DNA of 64,000 nucleotides from Synechococcus sp. WH 7803 (GTDB taxonomy: Bacteria > Cyanobacteriota > Cyanobacteriia > PCC-6307 > Cyanobiaceae): assembly GCA_000063505.1 (NCBI GenBank), contig CT971583.1, positions 1-64,000 on the forward strand, read 5' to 3'. Position numbers and translations under genes: made by a program. The notes under the pieces were generated by a model. The model saw only the letters and a list, made by a program, of their open reading frames with translations, did no database searches and was not told the DNA's origin. Positions 37,819-45,804 of the stretch are shown here, one piece after another (within the stretch, counting starts at the first letter, position 1; each line of letters starts with the position of its first letter).

Positions 37819-38382
37819 ATGATTTCCAGCAACGACTTTCGCACTGGCACCACCATCGAGCTGGACGGTGCCGTCTGGCGCGTGGTCGAGTTCCTGCACG
37901 TCAAGCCAGGCAAGGGTTCTGCCTTTGTGCGCACCAAGCTCAAGGCGGTGCAGAGCGGCAACGTGGTGGAGAAAACCTTCCGCGCTGGCGAGATGCTGCC
38001 CCAGGCCATCCTCGAGAAAGCCACGCTTCAGCACACCTACATGGAAGGTGAGGACTATGTCTTCATGGACATGGGCACCTACGAGGAAACGCGCCTGTCT
38101 GCCAAGCAGATCGGAGAAAGCCGCAAGTACCTCAAGGAAGGCATGGAGGTGAATGTCGTCTCCTGGAATGACAAGCCCCTCGAGGTGGAGCTTCCCAATT
38201 CGGTTGTGCTCGAGATCAAGGAGACGGATCCCGGCGTGAAAGGTGACACCGCAACCGGTGGCACCAAGCCCGCCATTCTTGAGACCGGTGCCCAAGTGAT
38301 GGTGCCTCTTTTTCTTTCCATTGGTGAGAAGATCAAGGTCGACACCCGCAACGACACCTACTTGGGTCGGGAGAACAGCTGA
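37819..38382 (+). CDS. efp: Translation elongation factor P
   Basis: EF-P relieves ribosome stalling at polyproline stretches. The protein is 187 residues from the ATG at 37819 ([17 protein letters not shown]), the usual EF-P start; the frame opens earlier at 37780 but overlaps the cyclophilin start region. The tip loop [18 protein letters not shown] contains the Lys that some bacteria modify. [18 protein letters not shown]-like text ([17 protein letters not shown]) and the ending [13 protein letters not shown] are family-typical. accB follows by 2 bases; this efp-accB pairing is common in cyanobacteria. Confidence 0.97.
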   Translation: MISSNDFRTGTTIELDGAVWRVVEFLHVKPGKGSAFVRTKLKAVQSGNVVEKTFRAGEMLPQAILEKATLQHTYMEGEDYVFMDMGTYEETRLSAKQIGESRKYLKEGMEVNVVSWNDKPLEVELPNSVVLEIKETDPGVKGDTATGGTKPAILETGAQVMVPLFLSIGEKIKVDTRNDTYLGRENS

Positions 38383-38384
38383 CC

Positions 38385-38864
38385 ATGCACCTCGACCACG
38401 ATCAGCTGAATCAGCTTCTCGACAAGCTGGCAGAGAGCGATATTCAGGAATTCCGTCTCGAGGGCGACGACTTCCGTTTGGAGGTTCGCCGCAATCTTCC
38501 TGTCTCGGCTGTTGCCCCCCAGATGGTGCCCGTTGCAGCCGCTCCCGCCCCGGCGCTCGAGATCAAGTCGACCAGCGAGTCTTCGTCCGCTGCTCCTCCT
38601 GCCGCTGCAGGAACCCGCTCGGATCTGGTGGATGTCACGGCACCGATGGTGGGAACCTTTTACCGGGCTCCTGCTCCCGGTGAAGCTGCCTTTGTGGAGA
38701 TCGGCAACCGCATCTCTGCTGGACAGACCATCTGCATTCTCGAAGCGATGAAGCTGATGAATGAGCTGGAGGCCGAATTAAGCGGCGAAGTGGTGGAGAT
38801 CTTGGTGGACAACGGCACCCCCGTGGAATTCGGTCAGGTGTTGATGCGCGTCAAGCCTGGCTAA
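38385..38864 (+). CDS. accB: Biotin carboxyl carrier protein of acetyl-CoA carboxylase
   Basis: AccB carries the biotin that transfers CO2 to acetyl-CoA in the first step of fatty acid synthesis. The biotinylated lysine is in ILEAMKLMNELEAE near residue 122. An N-terminal helix (LNQLLDKLAESDIQEFRLEG) and an Ala/Pro-rich linker (about 45-80) precede the biotinyl domain. 159 residues. It is in operon with efp, and its last 14 bases overlap the convergent pdxA 3' end. Confidence 0.97.
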   Translation: MHLDHDQLNQLLDKLAESDIQEFRLEGDDFRLEVRRNLPVSAVAPQMVPVAAAPAPALEIKSTSESSSAAPPAAAGTRSDLVDVTAPMVGTFYRAPAPGEAAFVEIGNRISAGQTICILEAMKLMNELEAELSGEVVEILVDNGTPVEFGQVLMRVKPG

Positions 38865-39879
38865 GCGTCCAGGCCGCTTCGATGGCCGACAGCATGCTCT
38901 CGCAGCGCGCGATTCCCTGGGCGGCGATGTCGAATCCCGTTCCATGGTCGGGTGATGTGCGCAGAAACGAAAGGCCGAGGGTGGTGTTCACGGCCTGGTC
39001 AAAGGCAAGCAACTTCACAGGAATCAGTCCTTGGTCGTGATACAAGGCCAGAATTCCGTCTGGTCCGGACGCGTCGCTGCGGTTCCATGCCTGCGCTGCA
39101 CTCAGCCAGCAGGTATCCGGCGGCAGAGGTCCCTTGAGCCGGATCGTTGGGTTGGCCTGCGCCCATTGATGCAGCAAAGGCGTGAGCCATTGCTCTTCTT
39201 CGCTGCCGAGCTGGCCTTTCTCGCCGGCGTGGGGATTGAGACCGGCCACCAAAAGTTCGGGTGATGGATTGAAGCGCTGGCAAAATCGGGTCAGGGTTTC
39301 CAGTTTGCTGCGCACCAGCGCTGGTGTGAGGGCTTGAGACACCTGTTGCAGGGGGATGTGGGTGGTGGCCAGAAGGGTGTTTAGTCGCCATCCCGTGCTG
39401 GGTGACACGGCGGTGAACAGCATCGATGCGGATTCGGCTCTGTCGAGTTCGGCCAGGCGTTCGGTCTGCCCGGGATAGGGATGGCCCGCCGCATGCCAGG
39501 TGTGCTTGGCGATCGGCGCTGTGACCAGGGCCCGCCCGTGCCCTGCCTGGACCAACTCAACAGCGCGACTCAACCAGCGGAATCCGGCTGCCCCACCAGC
39601 GGCCCCCGCGTCGCCTGGATTCACGGGAGCGCCGGGGATCGGAAGGTCTTCCACGTCCAGGTCATCTGGATCCGCCAAGGGAACGCCCGTGAGGTTGCGC
39701 AGGCGTTGATGGGTGCGTTTGAGGCTGGCTCTGCAGCCCACCAGCAACGGTTTCATGCCCTCTGGACAACGCGGATGGGCAAGGGCTTTGAGGGTGACTT
39801 CCATGCCGATTCCGGCGGGATCCCCTAAAGCGATCACGAGATGTTGATTAGCGTCGGTGCGTTGATGGAGCGGGATCAT
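38851..39879 (-). CDS. pdxA: 4-hydroxythreonine-4-phosphate dehydrogenase
   Basis: PdxA oxidises 4-phosphohydroxythreonine in vitamin B6 synthesis. IALGDPAGIGMEVTLKAL starts the fold, LVTAPIAKHTWHAAGHPYPG and VAGLNPHAGEKGQLGSEE are substrate- and metal-binding regions, and YHDQGLIPVKLLAF, RTSPDHGTGFDIA complete the family pattern. 342 residues. Its ATG lies on the same CATG palindrome as a small plus-strand ORF. Marine Synechococcus use this DXP-dependent route alternatively to PdxS/T; only pdxA is visible here. Confidence 0.95.
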   Translation of the reverse strand: MIPLHQRTDANQHLVIALGDPAGIGMEVTLKALAHPRCPEGMKPLLVGCRASLKRTHQRLRNLTGVPLADPDDLDVEDLPIPGAPVNPGDAGAAGGAAGFRWLSRAVELVQAGHGRALVTAPIAKHTWHAAGHPYPGQTERLAELDRAESASMLFTAVSPSTGWRLNTLLATTHIPLQQVSQALTPALVRSKLETLTRFCQRFNPSPELLVAGLNPHAGEKGQLGSEEEQWLTPLLHQWAQANPTIRLKGPLPPDTCWLSAAQAWNRSDASGPDGILALYHDQGLIPVKLLAFDQAVNTTLGLSFLRTSPDHGTGFDIAAQGIARCESMLSAIEAAWTLSQA

Positions 39880-40069
39880 GCTGCGCTGGCTGGTGATCGG
39901 GTTGCTGCTCTATGGCCTGGGAACTGCTCTGAGGCAGGGATGGCTGGAGGTTCAGTGGAGCCAATTTCTCCATGACGCTGGGCTGACGTTCATCGATCCC
40001 GACCAGCCCCTTGAATTGCATGAACTGCCCATGTTTAAGCCTGAGACGACGCAGTCCCCGACTCCCTGA
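39878..40069 (+). CDS. Small single-pass membrane protein, unknown
   Basis: A 63-residue ORF. Residues 2-20 (LRWLVIGLLLYGLGTALRQ) look like one membrane helix, followed by a polar tail that ends in Pro/Thr. Composition is plausible for a real protein, and the ORF starts back-to-back with pdxA, sharing CATG. Its 3' end overlaps the convergent SDR gene by 35 bases. I do not recognise a family. It could be spurious, since it has no clear ribosome-binding site beyond a purine-rich GATCATG context. Confidence 0.5.
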   Translation: MLRWLVIGLLLYGLGTALRQGWLEVQWSQFLHDAGLTFIDPDQPLELHELPMFKPETTQSPTP

Positions 40070-40961
40070 GGGTCTCGACCGCGAGGCATTGCGCCAGGCC
40101 GCTGCGGTAGGTCGGGTGGATCAGCTCGTAACCGAGATCCTCACGCAGGCGCCGGTTGCTCACCCGCCGGTTGTCTGCCCAGAAGGATCGGGCCATGGCG
40201 CTCATGCCGGCTTCGGCTTCGGCGAACGCTTTGGGTTGGGGAAGCTCGCAGTTCAGCAGGGATGCGGCGTAGCGGTGCACCGAAACGCTCGCTGCTGGTT
40301 CGTCATCGCACACATTCACGATCTCTGGATGCTGACCCTGCGCGGAGCAGTGCATGAGATGGAGGGCGGCCGCGGCCACGTCATCCACATGAATGCGGCA
40401 GAACATCTGCCCTGGCTTATCCACCGGCTGCAACGTTCCTGCTTTGACCGCAGCGAGAGGGGAGCGGCCAGGCCCATAGATTCCTGGTAAACGCAGGATC
40501 TGCAGGGGGAGTCCGCTGGCCTGCCACTCCTGCTCGCACGCCAGCCGTCGTCGGCTTCGCTCTTGACTGGGTTGTGGAGGGTCGTTTTCGCAGACCCAGG
40601 CTCCGTCGGTGTTGCCGTACACCCCTGTGGTGGAGAGATAGCCCACCCAGCGCAGCGGCCACCGCTTGATCTGATCGCCGAGCGTTGTCAGCACTGGATC
40701 GTTGCCATCGCGATCGGGCGGGATGGTGTTGAGCAGATGGGTGACACCCTCGAGCTGGTGAGGATCGGGACCCTGTCCGCTTGCCGAGTCGAAGGTGAGG
40801 TGTCCGCTGCCTGGAGCGGGTTCACGCCGGGTGCTGATCACGGGGATCCCCAGGGCAGCAGCGAGGGCCGCGAGCCGGCCGCCACTGAACCCGGCGCCCA
40901 GGATGCAGAGCTTGGAGCCAGCAGGCAGGGGCCTGCAGCGGTTGACAAGCGATTCAGGCAT
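40035..40961 (-). CDS. YeeZ-like SDR / NAD(P)-dependent epimerase family protein
   Basis: About 308 residues. The N-terminus KLCILGAGFSGGRLAALAA is an NAD(P)-binding Rossmann motif, VGYLSTTGVYGN and ILRLPGIYGPGRSPL match atypical extended short-chain dehydrogenases of the YeeZ type, and FCRIHVDDVAAAAL is also typical. The Tyr-x3-Lys catalytic pair of true epimerases is not evident, so the activity is uncertain. ATG at 40985 or 40961 could be the start; neither has a clear ribosome-binding site. Confidence 0.85.
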   Translation of the reverse strand: MPESLVNRCRPLPAGSKLCILGAGFSGGRLAALAAALGIPVISTRREPAPGSGHLTFDSASGQGPDPHQLEGVTHLLNTIPPDRDGNDPVLTTLGDQIKRWPLRWVGYLSTTGVYGNTDGAWVCENDPPQPSQERSRRRLACEQEWQASGLPLQILRLPGIYGPGRSPLAAVKAGTLQPVDKPGQMFCRIHVDDVAAAALHLMHCSAQGQHPEIVNVCDDEPAASVSVHRYAASLLNCELPQPKAFAEAEAGMSAMARSFWADNRRVSNRRLREDLGYELIHPTYRSGLAQCLAVETLRESGTASSQA

Positions 40962-41033
40962 GAGTACAAACGTATTATTCGCCATTCAGTCGTGACCGGA
41001 TCCTGTCTTTCCCTGGTGTCATCCCAGAACTCC

Positions 41034-41228
41034 ATGCTGCCGCGTCGTGCGCCGATCCGCAGGGCTCGTGCCGCAGCTCGTCAGGACACCGGCCTGCTGC
41101 GCGCCGTGATGGCCGCCGCTGCTGCTGCATTGGTGAGCGGAGCGTTTCTGTTGGCTCCAGAGCAGCCGGAGCAGCAGGCTTCCATCTGCCAACAGCACCA
41201 TTCAGTGGATGCCTGCCGGGTTTGGTGA
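41034..41228 (+). CDS. Small hydrophobic-helix protein, unknown
   Basis: A 64-residue ORF within a longer open frame. A strongly basic N-terminus (PRRAPIRRARAAARQ) is followed by one hydrophobic segment (LLRAVMAAAAAALVSGAFLL) and a short tail with two cysteines (ASICQQH, DACRVW). This looks like a small membrane or exported protein. It ends one base before the convergent HNH gene stop. A GTG at 40994 is an alternative start. No family recognised; moderate confidence only. Confidence 0.5.
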   Translation: MLPRRAPIRRARAAARQDTGLLRAVMAAAAAALVSGAFLLAPEQPEQQASICQQHHSVDACRVW

Positions 41229-41672
41229 TCAGGCCACCTGGAAGGCCCAGTCGTTGTCGTCCTGCTGATTGGTTAACAGCGGGTCTGCATCGGTGGAATC
41301 GGCTGTTGCTTGTTGAAGATCAGGTTGGGCCCATTGCAGCAGGCGCAATGCCAGGCGCAGATCCCCATCCATCCAGGCGCGGATCGCCATGGCGCGGCGT
41401 GGATCATAAAAACGCTGACGCCGGTACCAGTCGAAGACATCGGCATCCGACTTGTGGCCATTGCATGACAAGCAGGCCGGTACGCAGTTCTCGGTGATGC
41501 TTAATCCGCCCCGACTTCTCGGCAATACATGATCGATTGATTCAGAAGGTTTGCCGCAATAAATACAGCTTTTACCGGTGTAAGTATGAAGCGATTGACG
41601 CCATCTTCGGACACGTAATTTAGGACAGAGATCTTCGAGAAAGACTGCATCTCTGCTGTGCATCCGAATCAT
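41229..41672 (-). CDS. HNH endonuclease
   Basis: A 147-residue protein with a compact HNH nuclease domain: CIYCGKPSESIDHVLPRSRG then CVPACLSCNGHKSD. The His-Asn-His metal-binding residues and two zinc-binding CxxC pairs are visible. The N-terminus (VRRWRQSLHTYTGK) is basic. This family is widespread in cyanobacteria; its target and physiological role are unknown, and it is not a restriction system on its own since no methylase is nearby. It is divergent from the SNF2 gene with 183 bases between the starts. Confidence 0.9.
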   Translation of the reverse strand: MIRMHSRDAVFLEDLCPKLRVRRWRQSLHTYTGKSCIYCGKPSESIDHVLPRSRGGLSITENCVPACLSCNGHKSDADVFDWYRRQRFYDPRRAMAIRAWMDGDLRLALRLLQWAQPDLQQATADSTDADPLLTNQQDDNDWAFQVA

Positions 41673-41855
41673 TCGGTTGCTTGAAGTGTGCCGTGACCAC
41701 CACCATCGTCAATGTGTTCAAGACTGCATTTTGGCGATTTCGTTGTGAATGCTTGGGGACGGTGTCTGCCCCCTTGTTTCTCTCGCTGAAAGGCATAAGA
41801 TAATGATTGCTGAATTGGGTCCACGGCGGGATCTCCTCCTGGCTGCAGTTTTGGG

Positions 41856-43424
41856 TTGACGCCATCGGGCCTTGTGCGCGCAACGTATCCCTTCGATGCG
41901 GTCACCCATGCGCAAATGGGGCGCATCCGTCCTCGCGGGCTCTGGCGCGGTGCATCCCTCGGTTGGGAATTCCCGCTCGCAGCGGCTGAGACCTTGCTGG
42001 AGCGTTTTGGTGCCCGCTTTCGTGTGGAGGATGAGCTCCTGCGCTGGCTGCATTGGCACCGGCACCCCCTGCCGCCTCTGCCCCATCACCGTGAGCTGAT
42101 TGCCCAGGCTGATCTGAATCGACCCTTGGTCGATGGCCGCAGGCCTCTTCCCCATCAGCGATCCGGTGCCCGTTGGCTCCTCGCCCGTCGGGGAGCGCTT
42201 CTCACGGACGAGATGGGGCTCGGTAAAACGCTCACCGCGCTGCTGGCAGCGCGAGCGCTGCTGCGAGTGGTTCCTCTGCGCCTTCTGGTTGTCGCCCCGG
42301 TGGGTCTGCATCCCCACTGGCAACGGGAAGCGGCGGCCGTTGATCTTGAGCTGTGTCTGCACAGCTGGGCACGGCTGCCCAGCGAACTTCCTGAAGCGGG
42401 CACCGTCATGGTGGTGGATGAAGCGCACTACGCCCAGACGATGCAGGCGCAGCGCACCCAAGCTTTGCTGCGCTTAGCCCGTCATCCGCGCCTGCGTGCG
42501 ATTTGGATGCTCACGGGCACGCCGGTGCGCAATGGCCGACCGATTCAGCTGTACCCCCTGTTGGCTGCGATCGACCATCCGCTCGCCCGTGATCAGCGCT
42601 CCTTTGAGGAGATGTTCTGTCAGGGCCACTGGAGCGAACGCGGTGGACAGCGACGCTGGCGTGTGGATGGAGCGAGCCGTCTGGAGGAGTTGCGCAGGCT
42701 CACCAGGCCACTGGTGCTGCATCGCCGCAAGCAGCAGGTGCTGGGCCTGCCTCCGAAGCGTCGCTCCTTTCTGCCTGTGGCACTGGAGCCCAACCAAGCC
42801 CGTGGCATGGACCACCGTCTTGCGTTGGTGGTGGAGGACTATCGCCGTCGCGTTAAGGCCGGAAAGGTGCGTTCTGATGCTGAATCTCTCGCGGTGCTGA
42901 CGTCATTGCGTTTGATTGCCGCGGAATTCAAGCTGCCGGCCGCTGAACGTCTCGTGCAGCAGCTGCGGGCGCAGGGCGAATCCGTGGTGCTGTTCAGCTC
43001 CTTTGTGGCGCCCCTCGTGCTGTTGCAGCAACGTCTGGGTGGAGCCTTGCTCACCGGTCGGCAGAAACCGGAGGAGCGTCAGACAGCGGTGGATCAATTT
43101 CAGGCTGGGTCGACCGATCTGCTGCTGGCGACCTACGGGGCCGGTGGTCTGGGATTCACGCTTCACCGAGCCCGTCAGGTGGTGCTGTTGGAGCGCCCCT
43201 GGACCCCTGGCGATGTTGATCAGGCCGAGGATCGCTGCCATCGGCTGGGCATGGATGGGGAACTCGTGAGCCATTGGCTTCAGCTTGGTCCAGCGGACCA
43301 GCTCGTTGATGGACTGGTGGCCAGCAAGGCCAGTCGCATCGAGCTGCTGATGGGTCCGCGACGGGTGAGCGTTGAACGTCAGTCGTTGCCGGCGATGGTG
43401 GCCCGCAGCTTGCAGGATTGCTGA
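41856..43424 (+). CDS. SNF2-type DNA translocase/helicase
   Basis: Up to 522 residues. The SNF2 ATPase core has motif I LLTDEMGLGKTLTALLAA (about 116-133), DEAH box VVDEAHYAQ, motif III LTGTPVRNGRP and motifs V-VI TYGAGGLGFTLHRARQ and DQAEDRCHRLG. It is a short, single-protein type like SMARCAL1/ZRANB3-group enzymes, which remodel or reverse replication forks; the N-terminal 90 residues (RGLWRGASLGWEFPLAAAE) loosely resemble a HARP domain, an inference. The start is TTG 41856 or GTG 41874. Overlaps the convergent lipoprotein gene by 46 bases. Confidence 0.92.
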   Translation: MTPSGLVRATYPFDAVTHAQMGRIRPRGLWRGASLGWEFPLAAAETLLERFGARFRVEDELLRWLHWHRHPLPPLPHHRELIAQADLNRPLVDGRRPLPHQRSGARWLLARRGALLTDEMGLGKTLTALLAARALLRVVPLRLLVVAPVGLHPHWQREAAAVDLELCLHSWARLPSELPEAGTVMVVDEAHYAQTMQAQRTQALLRLARHPRLRAIWMLTGTPVRNGRPIQLYPLLAAIDHPLARDQRSFEEMFCQGHWSERGGQRRWRVDGASRLEELRRLTRPLVLHRRKQQVLGLPPKRRSFLPVALEPNQARGMDHRLALVVEDYRRRVKAGKVRSDAESLAVLTSLRLIAAEFKLPAAERLVQQLRAQGESVVLFSSFVAPLVLLQQRLGGALLTGRQKPEERQTAVDQFQAGSTDLLLATYGAGGLGFTLHRARQVVLLERPWTPGDVDQAEDRCHRLGMDGELVSHWLQLGPADQLVDGLVASKASRIELLMGPRRVSVERQSLPAMVARSLQDC

Positions 43425-43771
43425 CGCACGCTCAGCTCATGCAGCAGCAGCGGGTCGGGCTTTGGTTGGAATTCAACGTTCTTGATCAGGCGTGCGGCCT
43501 TGGCCACGTCGTTGCAGGCCTCATCCGGTCTGTCCATCAGGTTGAAAATCAACGAGCGATCCACCAGGGGAGCTGGATTGCGGCTGTGGGCGCGAACCAC
43601 TGCATTGCAGCGATCCAAGGCGGCATTCAAGCGCTCGAGATTCAGATTTTCCAGACACTCGGAAGCTCCGATTTCAGCCTCCTGGGTTGAGGAGGCTGGA
43701 TTGGAAGGCCTCCCGCAGCCCATGCAGCTGACCAGCAACCCGCCGAGAACCAGACCGGAAACGAGCCGCAT
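43379..43771 (-). CDS. Putative lipoprotein with TPR-like core
   Basis: A 130-residue protein. LVSGLVLGGLLVSCMGCGRP is a short signal peptide with candidate lipid-attachment Cys residues at 16 and 19 (LVSC and CMGC). The rest is helical (CLENLNLERLNAALDRCNAV, RPDEACNDVAKAARLI), resembling one or two TPR-like hairpins, with four Cys that may form disulfides. No named family recognised. Its ATG overlaps the TGA of the upstream gene (TGATG), so the two are translated together. The 3' end overlaps the SNF2 gene. Confidence 0.78.
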   Translation of the reverse strand: MRLVSGLVLGGLLVSCMGCGRPSNPASSTQEAEIGASECLENLNLERLNAALDRCNAVVRAHSRNPAPLVDRSLIFNLMDRPDEACNDVAKAARLIKNVEFQPKPDPLLLHELSVRQQSCKLRATIAGND

Positions 43772-44175
43772 CAGTAGCTGTAACGATCGTCAGCATCCCA
43801 GTTGGGAATCTCCGAACTGTCGCTACTGCTGCTTGTTGTGTTGGTGGATGCAGACGCACGGCCGGATCCGCCGAAGAGATCGCCGAGGTATTGGCCGCAG
43901 TCAGGGAAGCTACCGGGATCTTCCACCACGGCCTCGGTGATCATCACAGCGGCGTGTTCGGGCGAGGTTTTGAACAGACCGCTTCCCTGGCGCTTGATCA
44001 GCGCGTAGGAGGCTTCCCAACTCACGTTGTGGTTGTTGCCATTGCTGCGCATGTAGCAGTAAACCTGCGCGCCCTTACCGGCGGGACCGTTGGCTGCGGC
44101 CCGCGCTGGGGCCGCTGACCACAGCATCCCCGCCATCGGCAGCAGCAGAGCAAGGCGCATGGGAAGGCTGGCCAT
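43771..44175 (-). CDS. Small secreted protein, unknown
   Basis: A 134-residue protein with a clear signal peptide (MRLALLLPMAGMLWSAAPARA, AxA site near residue 27). The mature part has YCYMRSNGNNHNVSWEASY and GSFPDCGQYLGDLFGG, with two Cys that could form a disulfide, then a Ser/Thr-rich tail ending DDRYSY. I recall similar short secreted proteins in other marine picocyanobacteria but no function. It is coupled to the lipoprotein gene downstream through TGATG. Confidence 0.75.
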   Translation of the reverse strand: MASLPMRLALLLPMAGMLWSAAPARAAANGPAGKGAQVYCYMRSNGNNHNVSWEASYALIKRQGSGLFKTSPEHAAVMITEAVVEDPGSFPDCGQYLGDLFGGSGRASASTNTTSSSSDSSEIPNWDADDRYSY

Positions 44176-44238
44176 CGGTAGACAGTTGAGGCGATCTGCG
44201 CCAACGTATCGATTCCTGATTCGCTGTCCAGAGCTGGA

Positions 44239-44757
44239 TCAGGAATTGCCGAGGCCAAGGGGGGCCAGCAATTTCACCACCAGGGGCAGCACGAGGAGCA
44301 CTGTGACCAAGCGGACAGCGTGCAGAGCTGCCACCGCCGCACCAACGCCGTAATCGGCACCGACCAGACTCATGCCGCTGATGCCTCCGGGCGCCGCACC
44401 CAGCAAGGTGATCAAGGGATCCACACCGAGCAGCCGGCTGGTCCAGAGACCGATCGCAATCCCTGTGAGGACCAGGGTCACTGTGATCAGCACCGCAGGT
44501 CTCCAGAGGTTCTGCAACTGATCGAGGGAGGCCCGTGTCAGACCGGTGCCGATCACCGTGCCGATGCCGATCTGCAGCGCCGTTCGCGTGCCGCTGGGCC
44601 ACTCCGCCACCTCCACGCGTCCGCTCATGCTCACCACGGCAGCTCCGATCAGCGCTCCGGCGAGCGGCGCCGCTGGAAGCCCTGTTTTCAGTGCCAGCAG
44701 TCCAAAGACGGTGCCTGCCAGCAGGTACACCAGCAGGGTCAACAGAGAAGTCAGCAC
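44239..44757 (-). CDS. AbrB-family membrane protein, half-length
   Basis: A 172-residue, very hydrophobic protein with about five membrane helices. GLPAAPLAGALIGAAVVSMSGR and LLGAAPGGISGMSLVGADYGV are typical of one repeat of the AbrB (formerly 'ammonia monooxygenase-like') membrane family, whose full members (about 350 residues) have two repeats. The substrate is unknown and the old ammonia-monooxygenase label is unreliable. It could be a single-repeat form acting as a dimer. ATG 44757. This is not the AbrB transcription factor. Confidence 0.85.
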   Translation of the reverse strand: MLTSLLTLLVYLLAGTVFGLLALKTGLPAAPLAGALIGAAVVSMSGRVEVAEWPSGTRTALQIGIGTVIGTGLTRASLDQLQNLWRPAVLITVTLVLTGIAIGLWTSRLLGVDPLITLLGAAPGGISGMSLVGADYGVGAAVAALHAVRLVTVLLVLPLVVKLLAPLGLGNS

Positions 44758-44886
44758 AACAAACTCCCAGCGGGTGGTTGTTCAGTCTCTGTCCACAGTG
44801 GCATCACCCGATCCACAACTTGCGGGTCCGACTTGAGGGTCTGTGCTGCATGTGTTGTGATCAGCCCATCACTGTTCCTGTCCCGG

Positions 44887-45156
44887 ATGACCCAGTCCGT
44901 GTCTTTCCGTATCACCCGAACGGCTGAGGATGTCGCTCAGACACTCAACGCCTTGTCTCAACGCCTGATCAGGTTGGAGCAACGCCTGGAAAGTGTTGAA
45001 CTGCAGATGAAGCAGCAACGCAGCGAAGCGCAGACGATGCCGGCTGAAGAGCTGCATCGCCTGGATGGTGTCGATCAGTTGCTGCTCGAGTGTCAGGAGC
45101 TGCTTGGTCGTTCAGAACACCAGCTGGACGAACCGGATGTGGATCTGGCCGCATGA
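44887..45156 (+). CDS. Small coiled-coil protein, unknown
   Basis: An 89-residue ORF from ATG 44887, inside a longer open frame that reaches back into the AbrB-family gene. It is rich in Leu, Gln and Glu with heptad spacing (TLNALSQRLIRLEQRLESVE, LQMKQQRSEAQ), predicting a coiled coil, and ends in an acidic tail. No family recognised. Good codon composition and position in the gap between genes support it, but no experiment or homology is available to me. Confidence 0.55.
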   Translation: MTQSVSFRITRTAEDVAQTLNALSQRLIRLEQRLESVELQMKQQRSEAQTMPAEELHRLDGVDQLLLECQELLGRSEHQLDEPDVDLAA

Positions 45157-45194
45157 GGCTGGTCAGGGGTGGCAAAATAAAAAGAAAGCCAACC

Positions 45195-45440
45195 ATGGCA
45201 CTCACAACTCTCTCCACATCTGGTAACCGCGGTTCCGGAAACGTTTCGCGACCAGGCTGTTCCTCCTCAGGTCTGCCCATGCCAGGACACCGTCGCAGCT
45301 TTTTTGAAGGTGGTCACCAGCTGGAAAAGCTGGAGTTCGCTCTTGCCGTTGCGATCACCCGCGGTGATGACAACCGATCTGAGCTTCTTCGGGCTCAGAT
45401 TGCTGAGCTGGGGGGCAACGTTGAAGAACCTGGCACCTGA
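45195..45440 (+). CDS. Small basic-to-acidic protein, unknown
   Basis: An 81-residue ORF from ATG 45195, preceded by a purine-rich AAAGAAAGCC. The N-terminal half is Ser/Gly/Pro-rich (ending SSSGLPMPGHRRSFFEGG) and the C-terminal half is helical (HQLEKLEFALAVAITRGDDN, RSELLRAQIAELGGN). The helical part looks like a small interaction motif; no named family is recognised. It lies 38 bases after the previous small ORF on the same strand. Confidence 0.6.
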   Translation: MALTTLSTSGNRGSGNVSRPGCSSSGLPMPGHRRSFFEGGHQLEKLEFALAVAITRGDDNRSELLRAQIAELGGNVEEPGT

Positions 45441-45501
45441 CGCCTTGGTTTGACATTCAGCGAACGATTGTGTTGGGCTTTTCTTTGTGATCTTTTATTG
45501 A

Positions 45502-45507
45502 TATAGT
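45502..45507 (+). promoter_or_regulatory. Candidate -10 element upstream of a small ORF
   Basis: TATAGT lies 26 bases upstream of the GTG at 45533, within a 90-base AT-rich stretch. No good -35 hexamer was found, so this is tentative. Confidence 0.35.
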
Positions 45508-45532
45508 TTATGCAAGTGGAAAAAGTAGAGAC

Positions 45533-45781
45533 GTGGTTGCCACGCTATTGAAGTCATCAGGTCAGACAACAACAACGAGCTCAACGCGAGAGCAATGCCT
45601 TGAATTGGCTGAACAGCATTACGAGCAAGCACGCCTCAATGCAGAGGCTGGACAGATGTCAGAAGCGGCTCAATTGATTCTCAAGGCCCTTGATCAGGAG
45701 CGCCGCGCCGGCAGTGTGGGCCCGCAAGTGATGCAATTGATCAAACCGCGTTCAGTGTCTGCGTGGGGTAATCGCAGCTGA
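45533..45781 (+). CDS. Small helical protein, unknown
   Basis: An 82-residue ORF from GTG 45533. A Ser/Thr-rich N-terminus is followed by a helix-turn-helix hairpin (CLELAEQHYEQARLNAEAGQ, MSEAAQLILKALDQERR) that resembles one TPR or MIT-like hairpin, then a basic tail. No named family recognised. It ends 24 bases before the tRNA-Gly gene on the other strand and seems to have its own promoter. Confidence 0.6.
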   Translation: MVATLLKSSGQTTTTSSTREQCLELAEQHYEQARLNAEAGQMSEAAQLILKALDQERRAGSVGPQVMQLIKPRSVSAWGNRS

Positions 45782-45804
45782 AAACGATCTAAAAGTTGTA
45801 GGCA

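Noticed and set aside
41718-42461. 247-residue ORF opposite the SNF2 gene start
   Set aside because: Rich in Gln/Arg/His, no motifs, and it overlaps the SNF2 ATPase core.
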